64,000 bases of DNA, taken from Leptolinea sp. UBA5203. GTDB taxonomy: Bacteria > Chloroflexota > Anaerolineae > Anaerolineales > Anaerolineaceae. The stretch spans positions 62,001 to 126,000 of the forward strand of contig DHVR01000005.1 in assembly GCA_002412765.1 (NCBI GenBank), given 5' to 3'. Position numbers and translations under genes: made by a program. Below, one piece after another: positions 44,704-53,625 of the stretch (its first letter is position 1; each line of letters begins with the position of its first letter). The notes below the pieces were generated by a model, which made no database searches, had not been told where the DNA came from, and saw only the letters and a list, made by a program, of their open reading frames with translations.

Positions 44704-46910
44704 TGACGTTGATTATGGAAACTGAAAAGACAGAGGAGTTGCAGCGAAAATATCTAGAAGCAGTGCTGATATGGCTGAATTTGCTTCTGGAACGTGATGT
44801 GGTTCGCTGGCAGCAAGCCGGGCAGGATCCATCGGATCGTTTTCGCGGTTTGCGTGTATCGGACGCGGACGCGCTTGCCCTCACGCGCCAAGCACCTGGT
44901 GAGCATTGGGGCAGCCAGGTAAAAATCCCGGAAGCAGAGACTCGCCGCTTGGAAGCAGCCAGCAAAAAAGCAAACCAGACGATTCTTTCCCTGGAAGAAG
45001 AGGCTCAAAAACTGGGCATTAGCCTGCGGCTGAAAGCACTGGCTGAAATTTTTGAATTGAGTGAATTTGAATGGTGGGCTTTTATTCTCTGTTTGGCACC
45101 GGCACTGGATCTGCGTTTTGAACGCATTTACGGATATCTGCAGGATGATGTAACCCGGAATCAGGCTTCTGTGGATCTAATTCTCAACTTACTCCTGCCT
45201 GTTGGGCTTGGCCGCTTGGATTATCTTTCTCATTTTGAGCCCAGTTCGTCGCTGCGACGTTTCCGTCTTGTGCGTCTGGTGGAAGAAAATGGAAGGCACC
45301 CGAATCTTTTACGGCAGGCGTTCCAGGCGGCCCCGCAAGTTGTTTCATGGGTATTGGGAGCCTATACTCCGCAATCCGAAAACCCATGGTCGGAATTCAT
45401 ACCCTTGACCCAAGACACCCCGGATGAATGGGCTACCTCAATTTTTGAGGATGAGGAACTACCTTCCGCTGATGTGATCGAAACCATTTGTCCGTTTGTT
45501 TCTCTTTATGGGGAGGATGTCCTCTTACAGGATATGGTTGTGAGGCGCCTATCTTCGGCAATCAGCAAACCATTATATAAATTAACAATTCCAGCAGACA
45601 GTTCCATTGAAATGGCCATTGAACAGCTTACCCATGCCGTTCGGGATGCCCGCATGCTGGGCGCTTTACTTTATCTTCAGGGAGTCGATCTTTTTATTGA
45701 TCATGACAAATGTCTGCTGCCGGCTGTCTTTACTATTTTACGTTTATTGGATAAAGCTGTTTTGATGAGCAGCACGCAATCCTTCAAGCTTGCGGATGAG
45801 ATGCCGGGCAATGATTACCCCCTGATGAGACTGTTTATTGACAGACTTTCCAGCAGTGAACGTGCCGATCTTTGGACCGAGCTGTTGGAAGGGGCACCGG
45901 AGGATGATTTACCGGTCAAAACGATTGAGTCCCTGGCCGGTCAGTTTAACCTTACCACCGGTCAAATTGTTGCCTCTGCCAGTACAGCTTTGTCTCAGGC
46001 TTTACAGAAAGGACGTTCCTTGCAAAGCGCTGATCTGTTCGAAGCAGCGCGCTTCCATTCCGGGAATCATCTTGCCGGTCTGGCTAGAAAAATAGAACCT
46101 CGATACAACTGGGGAGATTTGGTGTTGCCTGAAACCCCGATTACCATGCTGCACGAATTAGTCAGTATGGTGAAATCGCGTCCCCGTGTGCTGGAAGAGT
46201 GGGGGTTGGGCCGTAAATTAACTTCAAGTATGGGGATTGCCGCCCTCTTTACCGGACCGCCCGGAACCGGAAAAACACTTGCCGCCCAAATTATTGCCCA
46301 CGAATTGGGAATTGATCTGTACCGGATCGATCTCTCCACCGTGGTTAGCAAATATATCGGTGAAACGGAAAAGAACCTTGAGAGGATATTCAATGAGGCT
46401 CAAACCAGTAATGCTATCCTGCTCTTTGATGAAGCTGATGCGATTTTTGGCAAACGCTCCGAAGTAAAGGATGCGCATGATCGTTATGCAAACATAGAAG
46501 TGGGTTATCTGTTACAGCGCATGGAAGCCTATGATGGGGTTGCCATCCTGGCAACCAACCTGCGGGCTAACCTGGATGAAGCCTTTACTCGCAGGTTGCA
46601 GTTCATTATTAACTTTCCATTTCCGGAAGAGGAATATCGCCAGCGGATCTGGGAGGTGCTTATGCCGCCAGGATTACCCCGTGCTGCCGATCTGGATTTT
46701 TCGTTAATGGCAAAACGCTTCAAACTTGCGGGAGGGAGTATTCGCAACAGCATTGTCAGTGCTGCATTTATTGCAGCGGATAATGGCAAAGAAAGTTGTT
46801 GTGTTGAGATGAAACACTTGATGCACGGGGTGGAACGTGAAATGCAGAAAATGGGAAAACTGATTCAAGAGACAGATTTTGTTCTTTCGCATGACCAGAA
46901 GGGAGAGTGA
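44703..46910 (+). CDS. AAA+ ATPase of the contractile injection system (Afp15-like)
   Basis: 735 residues. N-terminal 430 residues are helical, without a known domain. The C-terminal AAA+ module has Walker A GPPGTGKTLAAQIIA near 518, YIGETEKNLERIFNEA, Walker B AILLFDEADAIFGKRSEV and sensor/arginine region ILATNLRANLDEAFTRRLQF. This is the ATPase class found in every eCIS (Afp15, Pvc15), needed for particle assembly. The GTG start overlaps the previous stop as TAGTG; an ATG at 44715 is the alternative. Confidence 0.88.
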   Translation: MTLIMETEKTEELQRKYLEAVLIWLNLLLERDVVRWQQAGQDPSDRFRGLRVSDADALALTRQAPGEHWGSQVKIPEAETRRLEAASKKANQTILSLEEEAQKLGISLRLKALAEIFELSEFEWWAFILCLAPALDLRFERIYGYLQDDVTRNQASVDLILNLLLPVGLGRLDYLSHFEPSSSLRRFRLVRLVEENGRHPNLLRQAFQAAPQVVSWVLGAYTPQSENPWSEFIPLTQDTPDEWATSIFEDEELPSADVIETICPFVSLYGEDVLLQDMVVRRLSSAISKPLYKLTIPADSSIEMAIEQLTHAVRDARMLGALLYLQGVDLFIDHDKCLLPAVFTILRLLDKAVLMSSTQSFKLADEMPGNDYPLMRLFIDRLSSSERADLWTELLEGAPEDDLPVKTIESLAGQFNLTTGQIVASASTALSQALQKGRSLQSADLFEAARFHSGNHLAGLARKIEPRYNWGDLVLPETPITMLHELVSMVKSRPRVLEEWGLGRKLTSSMGIAALFTGPPGTGKTLAAQIIAHELGIDLYRIDLSTVVSKYIGETEKNLERIFNEAQTSNAILLFDEADAIFGKRSEVKDAHDRYANIEVGYLLQRMEAYDGVAILATNLRANLDEAFTRRLQFIINFPFPEEEYRQRIWEVLMPPGLPRAADLDFSLMAKRFKLAGGSIRNSIVSAAFIAADNGKESCCVEMKHLMHGVEREMQKMGKLIQETDFVLSHDQKGE

Positions 46911-46912
46911 CC

Positions 46913-48559
46913 ATGTCCGCTTATCAGCGCGCTAAACAAAAACCTGAAGGAGTAAATCAGGTAAAAACAAATAAGCCCGAGAAAGCTGCCAGCCAGAAAA
47001 TGAATCCACAGCAAATGCTGACGGCTCCGGATAGTCTACAGCCAGAGGATGTATTGGCAGCACAGCAGCAATTTGGAAATCAGGTTGTACAACGAGCTCT
47101 GGAGGATAAACACAAGCGCCAATCGTTGACCGATCAACAGGGGAATCTGCGTGAAGATATTTCATCCACTATTCAGCAAGCCCGCGGTGGTGGCTCTTCT
47201 ATGCCTAAGGAGCTGCAAACTGAGATGAGCCATAAACTCGGGCGTGATTTCAGCAATGTACGCCTGCATAATGATGCCAAGGCGGATAAACTCAGCCGCA
47301 AGATTAACGCCCGCGCTTTTACCATCGGCACGGATATATTTTTCAAAAGTGGTGCCTTTGCGCCTGCTTCCCAAAAGGGCCGCGAAACCTTGATCCATGA
47401 GCTAACGCATGTGGTCCAGCAATCGGGCAGCAAATCGACTGCTGGAAAGTTAAAGCTGGGTTCGCCCGATAGCGCGATGGAACAGGAAGCGGACCGGAAG
47501 GGAAAACAGGGGAGCCAGGCAGCTACTCCCGCTGCCGTAGGTTCAGTACAGAGAGTTGAAGAGGAAGAAGAACTTCAAATGCAGTCGGAAGAAGAGGAAG
47601 AAATCCAGATGCAAGGGGAAGAAGAGGAACTTCAAATGCAGCCGGAGGAAGAGGAAGAAATCCAGATGCAAGGAGAAGAAGAAGAGCTCCAGATGCAGCC
47701 GGAGGATGAAGAAGAAATCCAGATGCAAGGGGAAGAAGAGGAACTTCAGATGCAGCCGGAATTGGGAGGTGTTGTTCAACGCAGTACACTTTCCGAGCTG
47801 TTAAAAAAGAAAAAATCTCCCCAGCCTCCTTCAGCGCCGGAATATAGACCCGTTTTTGGACCCGTCAAACCACGCGGCAAGCCATTAACTGCAAAAGGAC
47901 AAAAGGTCCTTAGTAAGATTAAATCTACCAAACCCAGCGGCGAAGGTTTAGAGCAAGAACTAAACACAAAAAGAAAAGCTATGGGCCTGGATCCAGGTAG
48001 TTCACAAAAATCCAAAGACACGCACACAGAAAATATTGGCAAGTTGGAAACTGCGCAGAAAGATCGGTTTAAACAAGCTACAGCCAAAGGTGTTGATTCC
48101 GACAAGTTTAAACGAGCCTCTCAGCGGGAAAAGTTAATGAAAACCATCAAGAATCCAAGCTCTTCTCCTGAAGATATCAAAGCAGCAGAAGACCAATTAC
48201 GTACATTCCACAAAAGCGGTGCTTTTAAGAAAAATCCGGCCACCATCGCCATGGCAGAACGTAAAAAATCATTGAAGAAAGCGGCACGTCTGGGCGATGA
48301 TAAAGCCGCAGCTTTATATTCCAAAGAAAATCCCTCTTTTATGACCAAGGCCAAAGGTTTTTATGGCAAGCATAAAGGGACAATTGGGAAAGTAATGGGT
48401 TTTCTTGGGAAGGGTTTGGGGATTGGCGGTGGTGATAAAGAAAAGGATAAGGATAAGGGCGAGGATAAAGGTAAAGGCGGTGATGGCGGTTATGCAGTCA
48501 TTATTTCCCAATTGATGCAGGAAAACAAAATGTTGAAAGAGAAACTGGGTCAAAAGTAA
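46913..48559 (+). CDS. DUF4157 (eCIS-core) protein with acidic repeats
   Basis: 548 residues from ATG 46913 (AAGGGAGAG). The N-terminal third ends in a DUF4157 domain (about 90-170): GRDFSNVRLHNDAKADKLSR, and the metalloprotease-like ETLIHELTHVVQQSG with an HExxH motif. This domain is a hallmark of eCIS loci and is found on cargo or particle-associated proteins. Then three VQR motifs (GSVQR, GVVQR and the upstream VVQR) and a run of acidic 19-residue repeats. The C-terminal 250 residues are basic and end in a Gly/Lys/Asp linker and a short coiled coil. No toxin domain recognised. Protease activity untested. Confidence 0.8.
   Translation: MSAYQRAKQKPEGVNQVKTNKPEKAASQKMNPQQMLTAPDSLQPEDVLAAQQQFGNQVVQRALEDKHKRQSLTDQQGNLREDISSTIQQARGGGSSMPKELQTEMSHKLGRDFSNVRLHNDAKADKLSRKINARAFTIGTDIFFKSGAFAPASQKGRETLIHELTHVVQQSGSKSTAGKLKLGSPDSAMEQEADRKGKQGSQAATPAAVGSVQRVEEEEELQMQSEEEEEIQMQGEEEELQMQPEEEEEIQMQGEEEELQMQPEDEEEIQMQGEEEELQMQPELGGVVQRSTLSELLKKKKSPQPPSAPEYRPVFGPVKPRGKPLTAKGQKVLSKIKSTKPSGEGLEQELNTKRKAMGLDPGSSQKSKDTHTENIGKLETAQKDRFKQATAKGVDSDKFKRASQREKLMKTIKNPSSSPEDIKAAEDQLRTFHKSGAFKKNPATIAMAERKKSLKKAARLGDDKAAALYSKENPSFMTKAKGFYGKHKGTIGKVMGFLGKGLGIGGGDKEKDKDKGEDKGKGGDGGYAVIISQLMQENKMLKEKLGQK
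47561..47760 (+). repeat. In-frame tandem repeats, 57-bp unit
   Basis: Three 57-bp units (19 residues, EEEEEIQMQGEEEELQMQP) with a partial leading unit; the IQMQ codons recur at 47603, 47660 and 47717. The acidic Q-M-Q repeat is typical of DUF4157 proteins and may vary in copy number between strains. Confidence 0.85.
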
Positions 48560-48611
48560 TTCAGTCAATGCGGTCAAGTTAAACCTGAGTGGAACAAGGA
48601 GCCTGTGATCT

Positions 48612-49466
48612 GTGATAGCTGATTTGGATGAAGTCCTGCGCAAACTTCTGATTCGTGAGATGGCTATCAAACGAAGTGAGGTAGATATTCAGTTTGACCA
48701 ACCCAAGCGGGAATGGTCCTCTCGTCTGAGTAAACCGACTATCAACTTGTTTCTGTTTGATATCCGGGAAAACTTGCGTTTACGAATGGCAGAACAGTAC
48801 TTAACCATCACTCGAGGTGATGGCAATACCGAGGTACGCCGAAATCCTGTGCGTTTGGATTTGCGCTACTTAATGACTGCCTGGGTCAAAGATGCTGCAG
48901 ATGAACATTTGCTGCTTTCCTCCGCTTTGATGGGTTTACTCCGTAATCCCTTTATTCCCGCGGATTTAATTACCGGGGGGCTTAAAACCCAACCCGTACC
49001 CGTGCCCGTGGATGTAGCCAACTTTCCACCCGAAGTCGGCCCAGTGGATAAATTTACTGAGCTATGGGGCGTGCTTGATAATGAAATGCGCCCAGGGATC
49101 TTAGTGACGATAACTTTATCCGTAGACCCATACAAACCTCAAGTCTTCCCACCGGTTCGCAGCCGGGAGGCACGTATTCTCCAAAAAACCGGGCTTACCC
49201 AAACTACGGAGATCAACACCGGAAATTCGTTGGATAAAACCTATTTATCCGTGGCCGGAGTGGTGAAAAGTGACAAATATGATCCCTCTACTCTTTCCAT
49301 GGTTCTGGTGGAAAACAATACAAACGTAGCTCTGGATAACGAAGGACGCTACTCGCTACACAACATCATCGAAGGTGAACATCATTTGGATATTTATTTC
49401 AATCAAAAAGTATTGAAACGGCAGAAAATTACGGTGCCTGCACCCAATTACGACATCCAGGTGTAA
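48612..49466 (+). CDS. DUF4255 tail-terminator-like protein (Pvc16/Afp16-like)
   Basis: 284 residues from a GTG start (AAGGAG, 9-base spacing). The N-terminal 180 residues match DUF4255: MIADLDEVLRKLLIREM, KPTINLFLFDIRENLRLRMA, RNPVRLDLRYLMTAWVKDAA then DEHLLLSSALMGLL. Afp16/Pvc16 cap and fix sheath length at the tail end. The remaining 100 residues form a beta-domain (VAGVVKSDKYDPSTLSMVLV), longer than the minimal family. Directly before the sheath gene. Confidence 0.85.
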   Translation: MIADLDEVLRKLLIREMAIKRSEVDIQFDQPKREWSSRLSKPTINLFLFDIRENLRLRMAEQYLTITRGDGNTEVRRNPVRLDLRYLMTAWVKDAADEHLLLSSALMGLLRNPFIPADLITGGLKTQPVPVPVDVANFPPEVGPVDKFTELWGVLDNEMRPGILVTITLSVDPYKPQVFPPVRSREARILQKTGLTQTTEINTGNSLDKTYLSVAGVVKSDKYDPSTLSMVLVENNTNVALDNEGRYSLHNIIEGEHHLDIYFNQKVLKRQKITVPAPNYDIQV

Positions 49467-49594
49467 GCTGCCTGTCTCTGGTCAAGGTTCATTGACCCAG
49501 AAAGGAGTGGCGCAAGGAGAAATTATTTGATATCTAAATTGGATACTATACCTATGAAGATCAGGTAATTCAATCGTTTAAGTGGAGGAAGATC

Positions 49595-51241
49595 ATGGCA
49601 GAATATTTATCACCCGGTGTGTATGTGGAGGAAGTCGACCGGGGGCCAAAACCAATTGAGGGCGTTGGAACGGCGATGGCAGCCTTTGTAGGTTTCACTG
49701 AAAAAGCTGAGCTTATCCGTGAAATTGACAATGAACTGGTCGTGGAAAATTTACTCAACAAACCTCAGTTGGTAACCAATTGGACCCAATATCTTGAGCG
49801 TTTTGGTGGATTTGTGCCTGGAATCCAACTGCCAAATGCTGTCTACGGCTATTTCTCAAATGGTGGATCGCGCTGTTATGTGGTCAGTGTGCGCACCTAT
49901 CCGAAAGCCGAAGCAGTATTATTGAACTCACAGGGGAAACCCGCCTTGACGGTACGAGCACGCCAGTCTGGTGTGGAAGGGATGAAGATGCGGGTACGGA
50001 TCAGTGATGTGACATCCACTGAAACAGCGCCCAAAAAGAGTCCAGGTAAAGAAGGGACTGAAGAAGGTGAACCAGAAGCACCGGAAGGCGGGTCTCAGCA
50101 TACATTTACCCTGCACGTTGAAAAAGAGGCAGCTGCTGGAGGATGGAAACCCCTTGAAGCACTTGGAGACATCAAATTACAGACAGCAGTAGTCGATGGC
50201 AAGAAACAAGTTGCTGTGGCATACAAAAATAATCGCTTGCCTAAATTTGTTGAAATGTTTGTCATGGAGTCCATGCTCGAAAAAGCCATGCCGCGAGAGC
50301 AGGAACAGCCCTTGATGATTGAAAAGAAATTACTTGAAGCCCCAGCAGCCAATGAATTTCGTGGGGATGTCAGTAAGCGTTCTGGCGTTGAAGGGCTGGA
50401 GGTGTTAGAGGACATCACCATGGTTTGTGTTCCTGATCTGATGACAACCATGCCTGGTGAGAAACTGGACTTACAGATGGTCAAATCCGTGCAGACCATG
50501 ATGATTGCTCACTGTGAACATATGGGCGACCGCGTCGCCATTCTGGATACTCCTCCGGATTTAATGCCGCAAGAAGTAAAGAAATGGCGTATGGATGTAA
50601 CCGGATTTGATTCAAGCTATGCTGCCATGTATTATCCATGGATCAAAATCATGGATCCTGCGACGGATATGGTCATTAATATCCCTCCATCCGGCCATGT
50701 GGCCGGCCTTTGGGCACGCAGTGATAACACACGCGGCGTACATAAAGCACCTGCCAATGAAATAATTCTGGGTGCAGTCGGGCTGTCCTATCAGACGACA
50801 AAAGGGGAACAGGATACACTCAACCCGGTAGGCGTGAACTGCTTGCGCGCATTTCCGGGACGCGGTATTCGCGTTTGGGGTGCACGAACTCTTTCCAGCG
50901 ACCCTGCCTGGCGCTATATCAATGTGCGGCGTTTATTTAACTATGTCGAGAAATCCATTGAAAACGGCACCCAGTGGGTGGTTTTTGAACCTAATGACCG
51001 AAAATTGTGGGCACGTGTCTCCCGTGATGTTTCGTCATTCTTGAGGACCGTCTGGCGTGACGGGGCCTTGTTTGGTTCTTCACCTGCTGAAGCATTTTAT
51101 GTTAAATGCGATGATGAGTTGAACCCACCTGAATCCCGCGATATGGGCCGATTGATTATCGAGATTGGCATGGCTCCCGTTAAGCCGGCTGAGTTTGTTA
51201 TCTTCCGTATCAGTCAGTGGGCTGGCCCGGGTGCAGAGTAA
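49595..51241 (+). CDS. Contractile tail sheath protein
   Basis: 548 residues. N-terminus MAEYLSPGVYVEEVDRGPKP is the classic sheath start. The C-terminus has the sheath core: RGIRVWGARTLSSDPAWRYI, NVRRLFNYVEKSIENGTQW, VVFEPND and RLIIEIGMAPVKPAEFVIFR. The sheath contracts to push the inner tube. An inserted domain at about 110-300 (with GKEGTEEGEPEAPEGG) probably faces outward. Only one sheath gene is present, while Afp and PVC have three. Confidence 0.95.
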   Translation: MAEYLSPGVYVEEVDRGPKPIEGVGTAMAAFVGFTEKAELIREIDNELVVENLLNKPQLVTNWTQYLERFGGFVPGIQLPNAVYGYFSNGGSRCYVVSVRTYPKAEAVLLNSQGKPALTVRARQSGVEGMKMRVRISDVTSTETAPKKSPGKEGTEEGEPEAPEGGSQHTFTLHVEKEAAAGGWKPLEALGDIKLQTAVVDGKKQVAVAYKNNRLPKFVEMFVMESMLEKAMPREQEQPLMIEKKLLEAPAANEFRGDVSKRSGVEGLEVLEDITMVCVPDLMTTMPGEKLDLQMVKSVQTMMIAHCEHMGDRVAILDTPPDLMPQEVKKWRMDVTGFDSSYAAMYYPWIKIMDPATDMVINIPPSGHVAGLWARSDNTRGVHKAPANEIILGAVGLSYQTTKGEQDTLNPVGVNCLRAFPGRGIRVWGARTLSSDPAWRYINVRRLFNYVEKSIENGTQWVVFEPNDRKLWARVSRDVSSFLRTVWRDGALFGSSPAEAFYVKCDDELNPPESRDMGRLIIEIGMAPVKPAEFVIFRISQWAGPGAE

Positions 51242-51276
51242 TTTGAGCAGCAACAATCAACGAAGGAGGTTAAATT

Positions 51277-51723
51277 ATGCCTGAGCGAGAAGATCCGCTG
51301 GTTGCCTTTAAGTTTGGACTGGAAATTGAGGGTAAATTATCCGGGATGTTTAATTCAGTGAGCGGGATTGGTTCGGAGACGGAAGTCGTTTCGCAAAAAG
51401 TCGTCAACTCCGATACTGGCGAGACCATTGTGCGCCAAATGCCTGGCCGCTTAACCTGGACCCCAATCACCATGAAACGCGGCGTGACCAGCAATATGGA
51501 TATCTGGAAGTGGCGGCAGTCTGTTGTTGAAGGAAAGATCGGAGATGCGCGGACTAATTGTTCCATCATCGCCTATTCCCAGGAAAATAAAGAAATAGCC
51601 CGCTGGAATCTTGAGAATGCCTGGCCAAGCAAAGTGGTGGGTCCCGAGATGGATGCAGGTTCAACGAACTACATGATTGAGGACGTAACCATTGTTCATG
51701 AGGGCGTTGAGCGTGTCAGTTAG
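51277..51723 (+). CDS. Tail tube protein 1 (gp19-like)
   Basis: 148 residues. Phage tail tube fold of the gp19/Hcp type: LVAFKFGLEIEGKLSGMFNS, then SGIGSETEVVSQK, RQMPGRLTWTPITMKRGVT and WKWRQSVVEGKI. Ribosome binding site GAAGGAGGTTAAATT is very strong, as expected for an abundant structural protein. Forms the inner tube under the sheath. Confidence 0.93.
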   Translation: MPEREDPLVAFKFGLEIEGKLSGMFNSVSGIGSETEVVSQKVVNSDTGETIVRQMPGRLTWTPITMKRGVTSNMDIWKWRQSVVEGKIGDARTNCSIIAYSQENKEIARWNLENAWPSKVVGPEMDAGSTNYMIEDVTIVHEGVERVS

Positions 51724-51745
51724 GCGAGCTGCCCATCGGTGAAAA

Positions 51746-51796
51746 TCCGGAGTGATCTGAAAGGTTCCAACCGTCGTATTTTTGGATCACTCCGGA
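51746..51796 (+). promoter_or_regulatory. Perfect 12-bp hairpin between the two tube genes
   Basis: TCCGGAGTGATC (51746-51757) and GATCACTCCGGA (51785-51796), loop 27 bases, no T run. The ribosome binding site AAAGGAG begins at 51797, directly after the stem. It may stabilise the upstream tube message or reduce translation of the second tube protein, setting their ratio. Confidence 0.5.
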
Positions 51797-51808
51797 AAGG
51801 AGTATTCT

Positions 51809-52267
51809 ATGAGTGATGAAGTAAACCCTTCATATTTATATGCTGTATACGATGTTCCAAAAATGGCCAAAATGGCTGAGTTTGAGGAATTAACCGGCGG
51901 CGAAATGAAGGTTTCGATGATGCCCTACACCAGTGTGGATAAAAATGGGATAGCAGAAACAAAATATATTCCCGGCATCACCACCTACTCACCCATTACA
52001 CTCGTTCACGCGCTTAATATTGAGGGTCAGGCCCTAAATGAGTGGCTTAAGAAGGCAATGGATGGCAAACTGAAAGATGCAAGAAAAAACATCAATATTG
52101 TCATGGTCGATATGACCGGAAAATTGATTGTGAAATGGGATATTTCCAATGCCATTCCCACCAATATTGGTGGTTTTTCCTTTAACCAGCATACAAAAGG
52201 CGGCCTTTATTATGTCTGCCATGAATTAACCATTCAGGCTGAACGAATAGAAATGCAATTTCTCTAG
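51809..52267 (+). CDS. Tail tube protein 2 (gp19-like)
   Basis: 152 residues from ATG 51809 (AAAGGAG). Tube-fold protein with FEELTGGEMKVSMMPYTSVD, KYIPGITTYSPITLVHALNI, LNEWLKKAMDGKLKDARKNI and VKWDISNAIPTNI. A diverged paralogue of tube 1. In related systems such second tube proteins form the tube start or baseplate-proximal ring (Afp5-like). Located behind the hairpin. Confidence 0.88.
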   Translation: MSDEVNPSYLYAVYDVPKMAKMAEFEELTGGEMKVSMMPYTSVDKNGIAETKYIPGITTYSPITLVHALNIEGQALNEWLKKAMDGKLKDARKNINIVMVDMTGKLIVKWDISNAIPTNIGGFSFNQHTKGGLYYVCHELTIQAERIEMQFL

Positions 52268-52284
52268 ACAACAAAGGTGATGGT

Positions 52285-52653
52285 ATGAGTTTACAAACCG
52301 AATTTGATTTTGAACTCCCAATGGGCTACGTTGATAAAGATGGTAACCTTCATAAAAAAGGGACGATGCGTCTGGCTACGGCCATTGACGAGATAACAAT
52401 TCTGAGTGATATGCGTGTCCAAAGCAATGAGGCTTATATCGTCATTGTTCTTTTGGTCAGGGTCATCACCCGTCTGGGAACGCTGCCTGCCATCAACACC
52501 AATGTGATTGAAAATCTATTTACAGCGGATTTAAGTTATCTTCAGGCTTTTTACCGACAGATCAATGAGAGCGGCCATACCCGCAAGGAATTTACCTGCC
52601 CCCATTGCAATGAATCCTTCGAATTGGACTTAGCAACATTGGGGGGGGATTGA
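52285..52653 (+). CDS. eCIS conserved small protein with CPHC motif
   Basis: 122 residues, ribosome binding site AAAGGTGATGGT. The central part ILSDMRVQSNEAYIVIVLLV then RVITRLGTLPAINTNVIENL is typical of small assembly proteins between tube genes in eCIS loci, like phage tail-assembly chaperones. The C-terminus has a single Cys pair in FTCPHCNESFELDLATLGGD, half a zinc knuckle. Its stop overlaps the next gene. Confidence 0.7.
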   Translation: MSLQTEFDFELPMGYVDKDGNLHKKGTMRLATAIDEITILSDMRVQSNEAYIVIVLLVRVITRLGTLPAINTNVIENLFTADLSYLQAFYRQINESGHTRKEFTCPHCNESFELDLATLGGD

Positions 52654-52811
52654 TAGGCTATCCACTGGATCAACTGCACCAGGAAATAGCCTACATTGCT
52701 TATTATTTTCATTGGCCGCCGGAATCCATCTTGTCGTTTGATCATCGTTTCCGACGACGTTGGGTGAAGGAAATCGCAGACATCAATAATCGGTTAAATC
52801 TAGGAGCCTGA
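52650..52811 (+). CDS. DUF6760-like 53-residue protein
   Basis: A TTG start at 52650 overlaps the previous stop (ATTGA) after a G-rich GGGGGGGG. It encodes MIGYPLDQLHQEIAYIAYYF, then HWPPESILSFDHRFRRRWVK and EIADINNRLNLGA. The GYPLDQL.EE.AFIAYHFHWP pattern matches the tiny DUF6760 proteins seen beside tube genes of phage-tail-like systems. Translationally coupled to its neighbour. Probably an assembly factor. Confidence 0.75.
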   Translation: MIGYPLDQLHQEIAYIAYYFHWPPESILSFDHRFRRRWVKEIADINNRLNLGA

Positions 52812-52815
52812 TTGG

Positions 52816-52983
52816 ATGAAAGACCAACGATTCAATATTGTGCAATCAGAGGAAGAAGATCAGAACCTGATGGAGACAGCTCCCAATCCGCCTGAGATTG
52901 ATTTGTATAAGCTGGCTGAGAGTCTAATCGAGAAATTACGTAAAGAACTTGAGATTGAGAATGAACGCACAGGGCATTCGTAA
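52816..52983 (+). CDS. Small acidic eCIS protein, 55 residues
   Basis: ATG 52816 lies 4 bp after the previous stop; AGGAGCC precedes it. An acidic N-terminal half is followed by LYKLAESLIEKLRKELEIEN ending ERTGHS. The C-terminal helix is like the last 25 residues of the large disordered protein at 53626 (KKLAEDVYPFVKRLLEIENE). The pattern recurs in eCIS small proteins to my recollection. It may be a docking helix. Confidence 0.55.
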   Translation: MKDQRFNIVQSEEEDQNLMETAPNPPEIDLYKLAESLIEKLRKELEIENERTGHS

Positions 52984-53088
52984 AATACCGCAGCCATAAC
53001 GTGTTCCCTTTTCGTGAGTTTTTGACGAAAAAAAAGAGCCGGAATACTTTGTGAATAAGAAATGAAATTCTCGTATAAGGAGGTTTCT

Positions 53089-53607
53089 ATGGGAGGGTTA
53101 CTCCTAAAAAAAGATAAACCCGGGAAGCCAAAATATGATGCAAAAATTGCCCCATTGAGTGATTATGAGGAAGTGCCTATTCCAACCTATCAATTCACCA
53201 TTGAAGTGGCTGATGTCACGGTTGCGCTCTTCCAATCCTGCACTGGGATCGAGGTAAAAAGGGAGACGCAGGCCGTTGTTGAAGGCGGGTTGAATGCCTA
53301 CTCCTATGAATTGCCTGGTCAAGTTTCATTTGGTCATGTAACTTTTGAAACAGGCATGTCCTCATCTGATTTTTTTTGGAAATGGATGATGGACGGACAG
53401 TTGGATGGCTGGATTCAACCCAAGGATTTTTCTCTTGTCCAACGCCGACCCGCACCGAATTCATATAAGATCGTTCGAAAATGGGACTTCTTTAATGCTT
53501 ATCCTGTCAAATGGAAAATCTCTGATCTCAGTGTAACAAATTCAGACAAGATCGCGATTGAAAGTCTTGAAATTTCATTTGATTATTTTGAAGCAGGCAA
53601 GATTTAA
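53089..53607 (+). CDS. Tail tube-like protein 3 (gp19 family)
   Basis: 172 residues from ATG 53089 (AAGGAGG, 5-base spacing; an ATG 27 bp upstream lacks this). Tube fold: IPTYQFTIEVADVTVALFQS, CTGIEVKRETQAVVEGGLNA and IVRKWDFFNAYPVKWKISDL. Third tube-type gene, matching the baseplate-side tube initiator of other systems (Afp6-like). The N-terminal extension of 35 residues is basic. Confidence 0.88.
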   Translation: MGGLLLKKDKPGKPKYDAKIAPLSDYEEVPIPTYQFTIEVADVTVALFQSCTGIEVKRETQAVVEGGLNAYSYELPGQVSFGHVTFETGMSSSDFFWKWMMDGQLDGWIQPKDFSLVQRRPAPNSYKIVRKWDFFNAYPVKWKISDLSVTNSDKIAIESLEISFDYFEAGKI

Positions 53608-53625
53608 TCAACAAGGAGCTGTAGG

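Noticed and set aside
47543..47789. Leu/Phe-rich minus-strand frames opposite the acidic repeats
   Set aside because: They are the complement of the GAA/GAG repeat codons of the DUF4157 gene and have no start signals of their own.
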